From JAEUNJ01 sp052035955 (GTDB lineage Bacteria; Pseudomonadota; Gammaproteobacteria; Burkholderiales; Rhodocyclaceae): a DNA stretch of 64,000 bases. A program made the translations under genes and the position numbers. The notes under the pieces are model-generated. The model did not search any database, was not told the DNA's origin, and worked only from the letters and a program-made list of their open reading frames with translations. Positions 34,792 through 43,785 of this stretch are shown piece after piece; within the stretch, counting starts at the first letter, position 1; the number at the start of each line of letters is the position of its first letter. The stretch spans positions 17,446 to 81,445 of the forward strand of contig JBPOHD010000010.1 of the NCBI GenBank assembly GCA_052035955.1. Direction: 5' to 3'.

Positions 34792-34820
34792 TGTAAGAAT
34801 CGGCCGGCGTCCGCGTCTAA
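34792..34820 (+). promoter_or_regulatory. Candidate ECF-sigma promoter of the metallophore operon
   Basis: TGTAAG (34792-34797), a 16-base spacer and CGTCTAA (34814-34820), 140 bases before the precursor ATG. The pair resembles TGTAAC/CGTC-type ECF promoters; in Caulobacter the homologous operon is controlled by the ECF factor SigF. No sigma or anti-sigma gene is in the window. The rest of the 34651-34959 gap shows no gene. Confidence 0.45.
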
Positions 34821-34959
34821 ATTGGCGTACGTAGCGATGCCGGCGCAGGGGAGAACCCGAAGCCCCCGGCCGGCGGCCGCGACGACCGATCCTGGTATCC
34901 GTGTCCGGGTGCCGGGATAGAAGATTGGATGCCCTCTCAACCCAGCAAGGAGATTGACC

Positions 34960-35226
34960 ATGAAATCGACCAAGACCGCCCTCACCCTAGCCATCGGCAC
35001 TGCCTTCGCGGCCACCGGGGTCCTCGCCCCCATCGCCAGCCATGCCGCCGACAACCCCTTCGGCATGCAGAAGCTGGATGCCGGCTACCAGCTCGCCCAG
35101 GCTGATTCCAAGGCCAAGGACGGCAAGTGCGGCGGTGACAAGGCCAAGGACGGCAAGTGCGGCGGCGACAAGAAGAAGGACGGCAAGTGCGGCGAAGGCA
35201 AATGCGGCGGCGACAAGAAGAAGTGA
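34960..35226 (+). CDS. hvfA: HvfA/bufferin-type RiPP metallophore precursor peptide
   Basis: 88 residues; the ATG at 34960 has AAGGAG nine bases upstream (an in-frame TTG two codons earlier is rejected). A Sec signal peptide ends at ASHA (29), leaving a mature peptide of about 59 residues. This holds four KCG motifs: DGKCGGD (Cys57), DGKCGGD (Cys67), DGKCGEG (Cys77) and EGKCGGD (Cys82), with no other cysteine. In the HvfA/bufferin families the cysteines of such (E/D)GKCG motifs are oxidised by an MNIO enzyme to oxazolone/thioamide or thiooxazole groups that bind copper, and the product is exported to the periplasm. The maturase and partner genes follow directly. A copper role is by homology. 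Confidence 0.9.
   Translation: MKSTKTALTLAIGTAFAATGVLAPIASHAADNPFGMQKLDAGYQLAQADSKAKDGKCGGDKAKDGKCGGDKKKDGKCGEGKCGGDKKK
35110..35223 (+). repeat. Tandem 30-base repeats encoding the KCG motifs
   Basis: Three near-identical 30-base units (35110-35139, 35140-35169, 35170-35199), each encoding K(A/K)KDGKCG(G/E)(D/G), then a partial unit encoding KCGGDKKK. They differ by a few bases, so the copy number may vary by slippage. Confidence 0.85.
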
Positions 35227-35246
35227 TCCGGACCGTCGCCTGAACC

Positions 35247-36092
35247 ATGAAATCCAGTCGGATTTCCGGCACCGGCCTCGGCTTCAGGCGGGAGATGCTT
35301 CCCGCCCTGAAAGCCGGGGTACCGGCAGCCGTCGATTTCTTCGAACTCGCCCCGGAGAACTGGGCCGGGATCGGAGGCCGGTCGGCCCGGGACCTGCGGG
35401 CATTCACCGAGCGCCATCCCTTCGTCTGCCACGGCCTGTCGCTGTCGCTGGGCGGACCGGATCCCCTCGACGAGGCCCTGCTACGGCGGATCAAGGCCTT
35501 CATGGCGGAGCATCGGATCGGCCTGTATACGGAGCACCTGGCCTGGTGCAGCCAGGACGGCCATCTTTACGACCTGCTGCCCATCCCGTGCACCGGGGAT
35601 GCCGTTCGCTGGACGGCGGAACGCATACGCCGGGCCCAGGACATCCTGGGCATGCGCATCGGGATCGAGAACGCCTCCTACTACGTGGCGCCGCCCGGGG
35701 CGGAACTGACCGAGGCGGAATTCATTGCGGCCGTCATCGCCGAGGCGGACTGCCTGCTGCATCTGGATGTGAACAACATCTATGTCAATTCGGTGAATTT
35801 CGGTTTCGACCCGCTGGCCTTCATGGAGGCCCTCCCCCTCGAGCGCACCTGCTACCTGCACGTGGCGGGGCATTACGTCGAGCCGGACGGTCTCCTGGTG
35901 GATACCCATGGGGCCGAGGTCATCGATCCCGTGTGGACCCTCCTCGACGCCGCCTATGGGCGGGTCGGTCCCCTGCCTACCTGCCTCGAGCGGGACTTCA
36001 ACTTCCCGGCCATGGAGGCGCTGGAGCGCGAGTTGCAGACCGTCCGCCGGATCCAGCAGCGTTGGCAACCTGCGGCGAGGGCAAGCCTGTGA
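35247..36092 (+). CDS. hvfB: MNIO-family (DUF692) RiPP maturase, HvfB/BufB type
   Basis: 281 residues, TIM-barrel DUF692. MNIO enzymes use two or three iron ions to oxidise peptide cysteines. Candidate metal ligands lie in the family order: H62 (CHGLSLSLG), E96/H97 (TEHLAWC), E141/N142 (IGIENASYY), D174/N176 (LDVNNIYVN), H205 and H209 (YLHVAGHY), D219/H221 (DTHGAEV) and E248 (LERDFNFP). All expected positions are filled, so it should be active. It starts 20 bases after the precursor gene and its stop overlaps the DUF2063 gene start (GTGA). Confidence 0.95.
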   Translation: MKSSRISGTGLGFRREMLPALKAGVPAAVDFFELAPENWAGIGGRSARDLRAFTERHPFVCHGLSLSLGGPDPLDEALLRRIKAFMAEHRIGLYTEHLAWCSQDGHLYDLLPIPCTGDAVRWTAERIRRAQDILGMRIGIENASYYVAPPGAELTEAEFIAAVIAEADCLLHLDVNNIYVNSVNFGFDPLAFMEALPLERTCYLHVAGHYVEPDGLLVDTHGAEVIDPVWTLLDAAYGRVGPLPTCLERDFNFPAMEALERELQTVRRIQQRWQPAARASL

Positions 36093-36838
36093 ACGGTCGC
36101 GCGCTTCCCTTCCAGGAGTTCCAGCGGGAATTCGCCCGGCATGTGCGCGACCCACGCCGCCACCGGCGGCCGGCCGGCATGCCGGCCCGCCGCATGGCCG
36201 TCTACAACGAACTGCTCTTCAACAACCTGACCGGATTCCTCGACGCCTGTTTCCCGGTCAGCCGGGATGTCCTCGGCGAGCGCCGCTGGCGGCGGCTCAA
36301 TCGGGAGTTCTTCCGCGACTGGCAAAGCCATACGCCGTATTTCCGCGAGATACCGCGGGAGTTCCTGCGCTGGCTCCTGGAAGCGCAGACGGCCGTCCGG
36401 CTGCCGCGCTGGCTGCGGGAGCTCGCCCATTACGAATGGGCGGAGCTGGCGGTGGACGTGATGGAAGCCGCGCCCCCGGCCTGCGACCCGTCGGGCGACC
36501 TGATGGACGGCCAGCCGGTCCTGGCGCCCGCCCTGATGAATCTCGCCTACTCCTGGCCGGTGCAACACATCGGTCCGGCCTGGAAGCCCCGCTCACCGGT
36601 GCCGACCCACCTGATCGTCTTTCGCGACCGGCTGGACGGCGTCCGCTTCGTCGAACTGAATGCCGTGTCGGCCCGGCTCGTGGCACTGATCGCCGATGGT
36701 GGCCGCACGGGCCGCCAATGCAGCGACCTCATCGCCGGGGAACTCGGCCACGCGGACTCCGCCATCGTGGCGGCCGGCGCCCGGGAAATCCTGGAGGGAC
36801 TGCGCCAACAACAAGCCATCCTGGGAGTCCGTCCGTGA
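36089..36838 (+). CDS. hvfC: DUF2063 RiPP maturation partner, HvfC/BufC type
   Basis: 249 residues from the GTG at 36089, which overlaps the hvfB stop by four bases. The N-terminal DUF2063 domain reads [12 protein letters not shown], then [24 protein letters not shown] and [13 protein letters not shown]. The C-terminal half ([19 protein letters not shown]) resembles a peptide-binding winged domain. In studied clusters this protein binds the precursor and presents it to the MNIO enzyme. The coupling of reading frames suggests equal amounts of the two. Confidence 0.93.
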   Translation: MNGRALPFQEFQREFARHVRDPRRHRRPAGMPARRMAVYNELLFNNLTGFLDACFPVSRDVLGERRWRRLNREFFRDWQSHTPYFREIPREFLRWLLEAQTAVRLPRWLRELAHYEWAELAVDVMEAAPPACDPSGDLMDGQPVLAPALMNLAYSWPVQHIGPAWKPRSPVPTHLIVFRDRLDGVRFVELNAVSARLVALIADGGRTGRQCSDLIAGELGHADSAIVAAGAREILEGLRQQQAILGVRP

Positions 36839-37356
36839 ATACCCTCACTTTCCGCCTTCTGAGTACCATCGACACCCTCGGCGAATGGATCGCCCCCCTC
36901 GGTCTGCGCCTGCTGCTCGGCTGGGAATTCCTCGAGTCGGGGCTGGAGAAATACCGGGGCGAGAACTGGTTCGCCGACATCCAGCACCGGTTTCCCTTCC
37001 CCTTCGACCAGGTGCCGCCGGAAATCAGCTGGCAGATGGCCACGTGGTTCGAACTGGCGGGCGGAATCGCCCTCTTCCTGGGCCTGGGAACGCGGTTCTT
37101 CGCGGTCTCCCTGGCCGTCCTGACCTACGTCGCCATCGCCAGCGTCCATTGGCCCGAGAGCTGGAATACGGTGTCGGACCTGCTGCAGGGCTACGCGATC
37201 ACCGACAAGGGACACGGCAATTTCAAGCTCCCGGTCCTGTATCTCGCCATGTTGCTCCCCCTGATCCTGCGCGGCCCCGGCAGAATGTCGGTCGATGCGA
37301 CCATCGCGCGCCGCCTGATGCCGGGAGGCGGGAAGCCGCGTGGACGCAAAGCCTGA
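36835..37356 (+). CDS. DoxX-like membrane protein of the metallophore operon
   Basis: 173 residues from the GTG at 36835, overlapping the hvfC stop (GTGA). Four TM helices are predicted: about 18-35, 71-92, 93-112 and 135-152. [43 protein letters not shown] and the C-terminal [19 protein letters not shown] are typical DoxX. DoxX proteins accompany most HvfA/bufferin operons and are proposed to act in maturation or copper handling at the inner membrane. Its exact job is not known. Confidence 0.9.
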   Translation: MNTLTFRLLSTIDTLGEWIAPLGLRLLLGWEFLESGLEKYRGENWFADIQHRFPFPFDQVPPEISWQMATWFELAGGIALFLGLGTRFFAVSLAVLTYVAIASVHWPESWNTVSDLLQGYAITDKGHGNFKLPVLYLAMLLPLILRGPGRMSVDATIARRLMPGGGKPRGRKA

Positions 37357-37540
37357 AAACACCTGCCCGCGTTGCGGGAGGACCTTCGTCTGCGGCATGG
37401 CCGCGGGGCTGGGAAAATGCTGGTGCGCCGAGTTGCCGCCGTTCCTTGAACCCGATCACCGGGTCCCGGGCTGCTACTGTCCGGACTGCCTGCGGCAGTT
37501 GTCGACGACCGCCGCGGGCGGTCACTCGTCGGGAGTCTGA
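37340..37540 (+). CDS. Cysteine-rich CWC-family protein
   Basis: 66 residues from a GTG at 37340, overlapping the DoxX gene by 17 bases. It contains eight cysteines: [13 protein letters not shown] (Cys9, 12, 18), [11 protein letters not shown] (27, 29) and [11 protein letters not shown] (45, 47, 50), the Cys_rich_CWC pattern. It has no signal peptide. The clusters probably bind metal, likely zinc or copper. The overlap places it in the metallophore transcript. Its last 19 bases overlap the 3' end of nudB on the other strand. Confidence 0.85.
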   Translation: MDAKPENTCPRCGRTFVCGMAAGLGKCWCAELPPFLEPDHRVPGCYCPDCLRQLSTTAAGGHSSGV

Positions 37541-37971
37541 CGCCCTGGCAACATCAGGATGGCATCCCGGTTGCTCCAGGAAAAGCAGGCCCGGGCGGCG
37601 TTTCGCCACGGCAGCCACTGGCTGGCCAGATGCTCGTCGGGGGCCAAGGTCACAGGGACAGGTTCCGGAAGGCAAAGGCTGAAGACGTGCTCGATATTGC
37701 GGGTGATGCCGGGCGCATAGCGGTGGCGCCACTGGGCGAAGATCTCGTAGCGGTTCGAGATACCCCAGGCGTCGAGGTCGACAGCATCGATGCGCAACCC
37801 GGTCTCCTCGCCCACTTCGCGCGCCGCGGTCTCGGCCAGGGATTCGTCCCCCTCCTGGCTGCCGGTCACGGATTGCCAAAAGCCGGGCCGGGCGGCCCTT
37901 TCCAGCAGCAGCACCCGGAGGTCCGCCGTGTGGATCACGACGAGGACCGAGACGGGCCGCTTGAAGCTCAA
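37522..37971 (-). CDS. nudB: Dihydroneopterin triphosphate diphosphatase, Nudix family
   Basis: 149 residues. NudB removes pyrophosphate from dihydroneopterin triphosphate in folate synthesis. The start is a TTG overlapping the barstar stop (TTGA), giving MSFKRPVSVLVVIHTADLRV. The Nudix box is GSQEGDESLAETAAREVGEETGL. The C-terminal RNIEHVFSLCLPEPVPVTLAPDEHLASQWLPW contains the NudB-type stretch. Adjacent folB is 11 kb away. Confidence 0.88.
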   Translation of the reverse strand: MSFKRPVSVLVVIHTADLRVLLLERAARPGFWQSVTGSQEGDESLAETAAREVGEETGLRIDAVDLDAWGISNRYEIFAQWRHRYAPGITRNIEHVFSLCLPEPVPVTLAPDEHLASQWLPWRNAARACFSWSNRDAILMLPGRQTPDE

Positions 37972-38411
37972 GGCAGGTCCTTCAGCCCTGGCAAGACGCC
38001 GCCTGTCGCCTCCACAAGGCACCAGAAGGGAATACCCTCCTCGCGCCAGACGTCGGCCGCGTCGGCAAAGATCCTCAGGACGGCGAGGAGGTCGCCCGGG
38101 GCCGACCGGGCGGCCGCATCGCACCGATCGATGATCGCCACGTAGCCTTCGGCCGGCCGCCAGCCCAGGTCTGCCAGGCAATCGGCCAGGGCATCCAGGT
38201 TGCCCCCGTACCATTCGGGGAAGTCCATGGCCTCGCCGATTGCCGCCAGCAGGGCGTCCTTGTCGCGCACCGGGGCGAAATCGATGCGGAAGACCTGGAG
38301 GCCTGCCTCGCCGGCCGCCGCAGCCCAGCCGGGGAGGTCCTCTGCGGCCACGCGATGGACGCCGGCCCTGGCGGGGTCGGCAAGCAGTCGGGCGCGGGGA
38401 TTCCTGTCCAT
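37968..38411 (-). CDS. Barstar-family RNase inhibitor
   Basis: 147 residues. The barstar core is DFAPVRDKDALLAAIGEAMDFPEWYGGNLDALADCL (key residues: FPEWYGGNLDAL), then GYVAIIDRCDAA. There is no signal peptide, so it stays in the cytosol and blocks the RNase before export. It sits eight bases downstream of the secreted RNase gene, as in other barnase-barstar pairs. It is about 55 residues longer than B. amyloliquefaciens barstar at the N-terminus and C-terminus. Confidence 0.93.
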   Translation of the reverse strand: MDRNPRARLLADPARAGVHRVAAEDLPGWAAAAGEAGLQVFRIDFAPVRDKDALLAAIGEAMDFPEWYGGNLDALADCLADLGWRPAEGYVAIIDRCDAAARSAPGDLLAVLRIFADAADVWREEGIPFWCLVEATGGVLPGLKDLP

Positions 38412-38419
38412 GGCGGCTC

Positions 38420-38785
38420 CTAGGGCACGATGCGCCGGAAACTCCGGTAGTGGTCGTCGGTGTAGTAGCGTTCCCCGCCTTGGCCGACGACGATCCGCCG
38501 AGCCCCGCGGTCGCGGGACCCCGGCGTGGGAACGGTGTACTCCCGGTAGTAGCCCCGATCCCTGAGGGGAAGGCGTCTCTCGTAGTTGCCGAAGGTCACG
38601 CCGTCCCGGCGGTAGGGGAAGGGACCGCCCCGCTCGATGAGGCCCAGCGTCTGGCGCGCTTCCGTCGGCAGTTCCGCGTGGGCAACCGGCGGCGCCGGAC
38701 GGGCCTCGCGGGCCTGGGCGGCCGGCAGGACGAGGACCGCCAGGCAGGCGGCCAGGAGACAGAGGATCCTGGCCAGCCGGATCAT
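38420..38785 (-). CDS. Secreted guanyl-specific ribonuclease, barnase/N1 family
   Basis: 121 residues with signal peptide ([25 protein letters not shown], 25 residues). The mature enzyme of about 96 residues has the barnase pattern: VTFGNYERRLP, YYREYTVPTPGS with general base E82, RGARRIVVG with R97 and RYYTDDHYRSF with H112. All three catalytic residues are present. The ATG overlaps the aspS stop (TGATG). It degrades RNA outside the cytosol; whether it feeds on extracellular RNA or acts on competitors cannot be told. Confidence 0.93.
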   Translation of the reverse strand: MIRLARILCLLAACLAVLVLPAAQAREARPAPPVAHAELPTEARQTLGLIERGGPFPYRRDGVTFGNYERRLPLRDRGYYREYTVPTPGSRDRGARRIVVGQGGERYYTDDHYRSFRRIVP

Positions 38786-40584
38786 CAGCCCTTGCCCACC
38801 TCCACCGCGGTCTCGACCTTCTGCCGCAGGCGGATGTGGAGTTCGCGCAGCTGCTTTTCGTCGACGGCCGAAGGTGCGTCCGTCAGCAGGCACTGGGCGC
38901 GCTGGGTCTTCGGGAAGGCGATCACGTCCCGGATGGATTCGGCACCGGTCATCATGGTGACGATGCGGTCGAGGCCGAAGGCGAGGCCGCCGTGGGGCGG
39001 TGCGCCGTACTTCAGCGCATCGAGCAGGAAGCCGAACTTCATGTTGGCCTCCTCCTCGCCGATGCCGAGGGCCGTGAAGACCTTCGACTGGACTTCGGCC
39101 CGGTGGATACGGACGGAGCCGCCGCCGATCTCCCAGCCGTTCAGCGCCAGGTCGTAGGCCTTGGCGAGGCAGCGCCCGGGGTCGCTCTGCAGGTATTCGT
39201 CATGGCCGTCCTTGGGCGAGGTGAAGGGATGGTGGCAGGCCGACCAGCGCCTTTCCTCATCGTCGAACTCGAACATCGGGAAATCGACGACCCAGACGGG
39301 TTCCCAGGCCTTGCCATTGACGTAGCCCTTCTCGTGGCCGAGCTTGATGCGCAGGGCGCCGAGGGCATCGTTCACGACCTTGACCTTGTCGGCGCCGAAG
39401 AATATCAGGTCGCCGTTCCCGGCGCCGGTGCGCTCGATGATGGCCTTCAGCGCGGTTTCATTGAGGTTCTTGACGATGGGGGACTGGAGGCCGGTTTCGT
39501 TGAGCTGGGTGACGTCGTTGACCTTGATGTAGGCAAGACCCTTGGCTCCGTAGATCTTGACGAACTCGGTGTAGCCGTCGATCTCGCCGCGGCTCAGACT
39601 GCCGCCGCCGGGCACCCGCAGGGCCGCCACCCGCCCGCCGCTGTTGGCCGGCCCTGAGAAGACCTTGAAGGCCACGTCCTTGACGGCGTCCGTGACCTCG
39701 GTGAGTTCCAGTGTGACCCGCAAGTCCGGCTTGTCGGAACCGTAGCGACTCATGCCTTCGGCATAGGTGATGCGCGGGAAGGGATCGGGCAGCTCAACGG
39801 CGAGAGTCTGGCGGAACACCGTGCGGATCATGTCTTCCATGATCGCGGTGATCTGGTTCTCGTCGAGGAAGGAGGTCTCGATGTCGACCTGGGTGAATTC
39901 CGGCTGCCGGTCGGCCCGCAGGTCCTCGTCCCGGAAGCACTTGGTGATCTGATAGTAGCGGTCGTAGCCGGCCACCATCAGCAACTGCTTGAAGAGCTGC
40001 GGCGACTGGGGCAGGGCGAAGAACTGCCCGGGATGGACGCGCGAGGGAACGAGGTAATCCCGGGCGCCTTCCGGCGTGCTCTTGGTGAGCATGGGGGTCT
40101 CGATGTCGATGAAGCCGGCGTCATCGAGGAAGCGGCGGAAGGCCATGGCCACCTTGTAGCGCAGGATCAGGTTCTTCTGCATCTGCGGGCGGCGCAGGTC
40201 GATGACCCGGTGGGTCAGACGGACGTTCTCGGACAGGTTCTCGTCGTCGAGTTGGAAAGGGGGCGTGGCGGCGGGATTGAGGACTTCCAACTCGTGGCAG
40301 AGGATTTCAATTTCGCCGGAGGCGAGGTTGTTGTTCTCGGTGCCCGCCGGACGCCGGCGCACCTTGCCGGTGACCTTGAGCACGAACTCGTTGCGTACCG
40401 ATTCGGCGGTGGCAAACATCTCGCCCCGGTCCGGATCGCAGACCACCTGGGCCAGGCCGTCCCGGTCCCGCAGGTCGATGAAGATGACGCCCCCATGGTC
40501 CCGGCGGCGATGCACCCAGCCGCAAAGGGTGACGATCTGGTCGGTCAGGGAGGCCGACAATTGGCCGCAATAGTGGGTGCGCAT
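38785..40584 (-). CDS. aspS: Aspartyl-tRNA synthetase
   Basis: 599 residues, bacterial type. It has the OB-fold anticodon domain ([22 protein letters not shown]), class II motif 1, motif 2 ([16 protein letters not shown]), the bacterial GAD insert and motif 3 ([14 protein letters not shown]). The product may also charge tRNA-Asn if no AsnRS is encoded. The RNase, barstar and nudB genes follow in the same direction. Confidence 0.98.
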   Translation of the reverse strand: MRTHYCGQLSASLTDQIVTLCGWVHRRRDHGGVIFIDLRDRDGLAQVVCDPDRGEMFATAESVRNEFVLKVTGKVRRRPAGTENNNLASGEIEILCHELEVLNPAATPPFQLDDENLSENVRLTHRVIDLRRPQMQKNLILRYKVAMAFRRFLDDAGFIDIETPMLTKSTPEGARDYLVPSRVHPGQFFALPQSPQLFKQLLMVAGYDRYYQITKCFRDEDLRADRQPEFTQVDIETSFLDENQITAIMEDMIRTVFRQTLAVELPDPFPRITYAEGMSRYGSDKPDLRVTLELTEVTDAVKDVAFKVFSGPANSGGRVAALRVPGGGSLSRGEIDGYTEFVKIYGAKGLAYIKVNDVTQLNETGLQSPIVKNLNETALKAIIERTGAGNGDLIFFGADKVKVVNDALGALRIKLGHEKGYVNGKAWEPVWVVDFPMFEFDDEERRWSACHHPFTSPKDGHDEYLQSDPGRCLAKAYDLALNGWEIGGGSVRIHRAEVQSKVFTALGIGEEEANMKFGFLLDALKYGAPPHGGLAFGLDRIVTMMTGAESIRDVIAFPKTQRAQCLLTDAPSAVDEKQLRELHIRLRQKVETAVEVGKG

Positions 40585-40624
40585 AGGATTTCCGTGCAGA
40601 GGGGCCCCGGCATCCGGGGCGGGG

Positions 40625-41257
40625 TTATTCGTTCTGGGCGCGGCCGATCAGGCTGGTGGCGGGGTAGCGGGCCGGGGGTGTCACGACGCCCATGGAGATG
40701 ATGTACTTGAGGGCCTCGTCCACGCTCATGTCGAGTTCGACCACGTCGGCCTTCGGCATCATGAGGAAGAAACCCGAAGTCGGGTTGGGCGTGGTGGGCA
40801 CGTAGACGCTGATGAACTCGCCGCGCAGGTGATTCACGACATCGCCCCCAGGTTGCCCGGTCATGAAGGCGATGGTCCAACTGCCCTCGCGGGGGTATTG
40901 CACCAGCAATGCCTTCCGGAATGCCTCGCCGCTGGACGAGAAGAGGGTGTCCGATACCTGCTTGACGCTGTAGTAAACCGATTTCACGACCGGGATTCGG
41001 GACAACACCCCTTCCCAGAAGCGAAGCAGGCGCTGGCCGATAATGTTGGCCGTCACCACCCCGGTCATGAAGATCACCAGCAAGGTCGCGAGGGCGCCGA
41101 TGCCGGGTATGTAGAACCCCATCAGCTTCTCCGGCCGTATGGCCTGCGGCAGGAGCAACAGCGACTGGTCCATCGTACTGACGATCAAGGTCAGTACCCA
41201 GGCAGTGATCGCCAGGGGCACCCAGATCAGGAGGCCGGTGATGAAGTACTTTTTCAA
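40625..41257 (-). CDS. DUF502 family membrane protein
   Basis: 210 residues, with a TTG start at 41257 ([21 protein letters not shown]) as the best family match; no ATG is available. Two TM helices at about 5-25 and 50-72 are followed by [20 protein letters not shown] and a soluble domain ending GVVTPP. DUF502 proteins always flank fmdB-aspS in betaproteobacteria. The function is unknown. Confidence 0.9.
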   Translation of the reverse strand: MKKYFITGLLIWVPLAITAWVLTLIVSTMDQSLLLLPQAIRPEKLMGFYIPGIGALATLLVIFMTGVVTANIIGQRLLRFWEGVLSRIPVVKSVYYSVKQVSDTLFSSSGEAFRKALLVQYPREGSWTIAFMTGQPGGDVVNHLRGEFISVYVPTTPNPTSGFFLMMPKADVVELDMSVDEALKYIISMGVVTPPARYPATSLIGRAQNE

Positions 41258-41273
41258 GCGCCGGGGTCGCGCT

Positions 41274-41528
41274 TCAATTGCAGGCGCAACTGCCCGTGCC
41301 ACCCTGGCAGGGAGGAGGGTTGTCGCTCTTGGTCTCGGTCTTTGCACCGCCCTTGAAGTCCGTGGCGTACCAGCCGCTGCCCTTCAAATGGAAACCTGGG
41401 GCGGTCAACTGTTTGCCAAAAGTCTCCTGGCTGCATTCGGGGCAAACGGACAAGGGAAGGTCGCTCAGTTTCTGCAGGACATCCTTCTCGAAACCGCAAC
41501 TATTGCAACGATAGGCGTAGATGGGCAT
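41274..41528 (-). CDS. FmdB-family zinc ribbon regulatory protein
   Basis: 84 residues from an ATG at 41528 with GCGGAGG upstream; a GTG two codons earlier is less likely. It has two CxxC pairs: YRCNSCGFEKD and SVCPECSQETF, then a Gly/Cys-rich tail ending SCACN. FmdB proteins are small zinc ribbons first linked to amidase regulation; the role here is unknown. It precedes DUF502 by 16 bases. Confidence 0.92.
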   Translation of the reverse strand: MPIYAYRCNSCGFEKDVLQKLSDLPLSVCPECSQETFGKQLTAPGFHLKGSGWYATDFKGGAKTETKSDNPPPCQGGTGSCACN

Positions 41529-41635
41529 GGGCACCTCCGCAGGAAAAGGGTCGGATTATACCTAAATGCCTCAATTTCAAGGAATTGAGGGGTGTGACAG
41601 GAAACAGACTTGAGGCTGCGCGGAGGTTTTTCAAG

Positions 41636-42496
41636 TCAGCCCAGGATACCGAGATAGCGCTCGGTCAGGGCTTGTCCCCAGAAAAGAGCGATCGCGCCGG
41701 CAACCGCCAGATAGGGGCCGAAGGGGATGGGAACCTCCCGCCCGTGCCGGGCCAGGACAATCAGGGCGATGCCGACGACGGCTCCGACGAACGAGGAAAG
41801 GAGGATCACCAGCGGCAGCAGCGCCCACCCCAGCCACGCGCCGATGGCCGCCAGGAGCTTGAAATCTCCGTAGCCCATGCCCTCCTTGCCGGTCGCCAGC
41901 TTGAAGCCCCAGTACACGGACCACAGGGACAGATAACCGGCGGCGGCGCCGATAACGGCGCTGCGCAAGTCCGTGAAGGTGCCGAACATGTTGACCAGCA
42001 GCCCCGCCCACATCAGGGGCAGGGTGATGTCGTCCGGCAGGAGTTGCTTGTCGAAATCGATTCCGGTCAGCGCGATCAGTGCGGCCAGATAGAGCATTGC
42101 CGCCACGGCCGCGGGTCCGAATCCGAAATGGACGGCCGCGCTCGCGAAGAGGAGTCCGCAAAGGATCTCCACCAAGGGATAGCGGGGGCTGATGCGGGCC
42201 TTGCACGCCCTGCAACGCCCGCGAAGCAGCAGGTAACTGAGGACAGGAACGTTCTCCGCGGCAGTGATCCCGTGCCCACAGTTCGGACATCGGGACCGGG
42301 GCAGGGCAAGGCCGAAGGGCTCTTCCTGCGGCACGGGGTCGCCCCTCAATTCGGCGCATTGGGCCCGCCATTCGCGATCCATCATGATGGGCAGGCGATG
42401 GATGACGACGTTCAGGAAGGACCCCACCGCCAGCCCCGCGACCAGGCACGTGCCGACGAACATCGCCGGCTGGGCCAGGAAGGCCAGGTATTCCAT
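41636..42496 (-). CDS. pilD: Type IV prepilin peptidase
   Basis: 286 residues, polytopic. PilD cleaves and N-methylates prepilins. The N-terminal cysteine tetrad is CPNCGHG...CRACKARI. The catalytic aspartates lie in LTGIDFDKQLLPDDITLP and GYGDFKLLAAIGAW. Seven to eight TM helices are predicted. It is the last of pilB-pilC-pilD, starting 24 bases after pilC. Confidence 0.97.
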   Translation of the reverse strand: MEYLAFLAQPAMFVGTCLVAGLAVGSFLNVVIHRLPIMMDREWRAQCAELRGDPVPQEEPFGLALPRSRCPNCGHGITAAENVPVLSYLLLRGRCRACKARISPRYPLVEILCGLLFASAAVHFGFGPAAVAAMLYLAALIALTGIDFDKQLLPDDITLPLMWAGLLVNMFGTFTDLRSAVIGAAAGYLSLWSVYWGFKLATGKEGMGYGDFKLLAAIGAWLGWALLPLVILLSSFVGAVVGIALIVLARHGREVPIPFGPYLAVAGAIALFWGQALTERYLGILG

Positions 42497-42520
42497 GGAT
42501 GCGGACCGCCGGCCAACCGC

Positions 42521-43753
42521 TCAGACGGCCTGGGCCACCTTGAAGATCGGCAGGTACATGGCGACGACGAGGCCGCCGATCAGCGTCCCCAGGAAGACCA
42601 TGATCAACGGTTCCATGAGGCTGGACAGCGCCTCGACGGCATCGTCAACCTCGGCCTCGAAGAAATCGGCCACCTTCGACAGCATGGAATCCAATTGGCC
42701 GGACTCCTCGCCGATGGAGACCATCTGCACCACCATGCCAGGGAACACCTGGGCATTCTGCATCGCCACGGTAAGGCTGGTGCCGGTACTGACTTCGCCC
42801 TGGATCTGCTTCGTGGCCATCTTGTACACGTGGTTGCCGGCGGCGCCACCCACCGAGTCGAGGGCTTCCACCAAGGGCACGCCGGCCGCGAACATCGTGG
42901 AAAGCGTCCGCGTCCATCGGGCGATCGTCGCCTTGCGGACGATCGCCCCGAAGACGGGCGCCTTCAGGAGTGCCTTGTCCATGATGATCTGCATCGGGAC
43001 GGAACGCTTCCAGAAGTAGAAGAAAGCGTAAATGCCGCCGCCTATGGCGCCGAAAATGATATGCCAATTGGCCACGAAGGCATCCGACATGTTGATGACG
43101 AATACCGTCGGCGCCGGCAGATCGGCACCGAAGCTCTTGAATACCGTCTTGAACTGCGGGATCACGAAGATCATGATCACGGCCGTGATGATGAAGGCGA
43201 CGATGACGATCGCGATTGGATAGAAAAGGGCGGACTTGATCTTCGACTTGATAGCGAGGATCTTTTCCTTGTAGCTCGCAAGCCGGTCGAGAAGCGCGTC
43301 CAGGATGCCGGCCTGTTCACCGGCCTGTACGAGATTGCAGAACAGTGCGTCGAAGTAGAGCGGATACTTCCTAAAAGCCTGGTTGAGGCTCGAACCTGTC
43401 TCGACCTCGGTCTTGATTTCTCCCAGCAGCTTGCCGACGGCGGCATTGGAGGCACCCTTGCCGACAATGTCGAAAGCCTGCAGCAGCGGCACGCCCGCCT
43501 TCATCATGGTCGCCAGTTGGCGCGTGAACAGCGTGATGTCCTTCTCGGTCACCGAGCCGCCGCGCCCGAACGCCTGCTTCTTGATCTTGGTGACCAGGAT
43601 GCCCTGCCGACGCAAGGTGGCGTTTACGAGCGTCTCGCCGCCGGCACGCATCTCGCCGCGCACGATCTTCCCGGTCTTGTCCTTCCCCTCCCATACGAAG
43701 GTGAATTCCTTGATTTGTCCAGCTTTGCGGTCTGCCTTGGTGGCGGTAGCCAT
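42521..43753 (-). CDS. pilC: Type IV pilus inner-membrane platform protein
   Basis: 410 residues with two T2SF domains. FTRQLATMMKAGVPLLQAFDIV, GSSLNQAFRKYPLYFDALFCNLVQAGEQAG and the second-repeat WTRTLSTMFAAGVPLVEALDSVGG, then VQMVSIGEESGQLD are PilC signatures. Three TM helices at about 175, 228 and 380. It anchors the PilB motor to the pilus base. It lies 32 bases after pilB. Confidence 0.97.
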   Translation of the reverse strand: MATATKADRKAGQIKEFTFVWEGKDKTGKIVRGEMRAGGETLVNATLRRQGILVTKIKKQAFGRGGSVTEKDITLFTRQLATMMKAGVPLLQAFDIVGKGASNAAVGKLLGEIKTEVETGSSLNQAFRKYPLYFDALFCNLVQAGEQAGILDALLDRLASYKEKILAIKSKIKSALFYPIAIVIVAFIITAVIMIFVIPQFKTVFKSFGADLPAPTVFVINMSDAFVANWHIIFGAIGGGIYAFFYFWKRSVPMQIIMDKALLKAPVFGAIVRKATIARWTRTLSTMFAAGVPLVEALDSVGGAAGNHVYKMATKQIQGEVSTGTSLTVAMQNAQVFPGMVVQMVSIGEESGQLDSMLSKVADFFEAEVDDAVEALSSLMEPLIMVFLGTLIGGLVVAMYLPIFKVAQAV

Positions 43754-43785
43754 TGGTCAGATCTCCATGAGTATCCAGGCGACTT

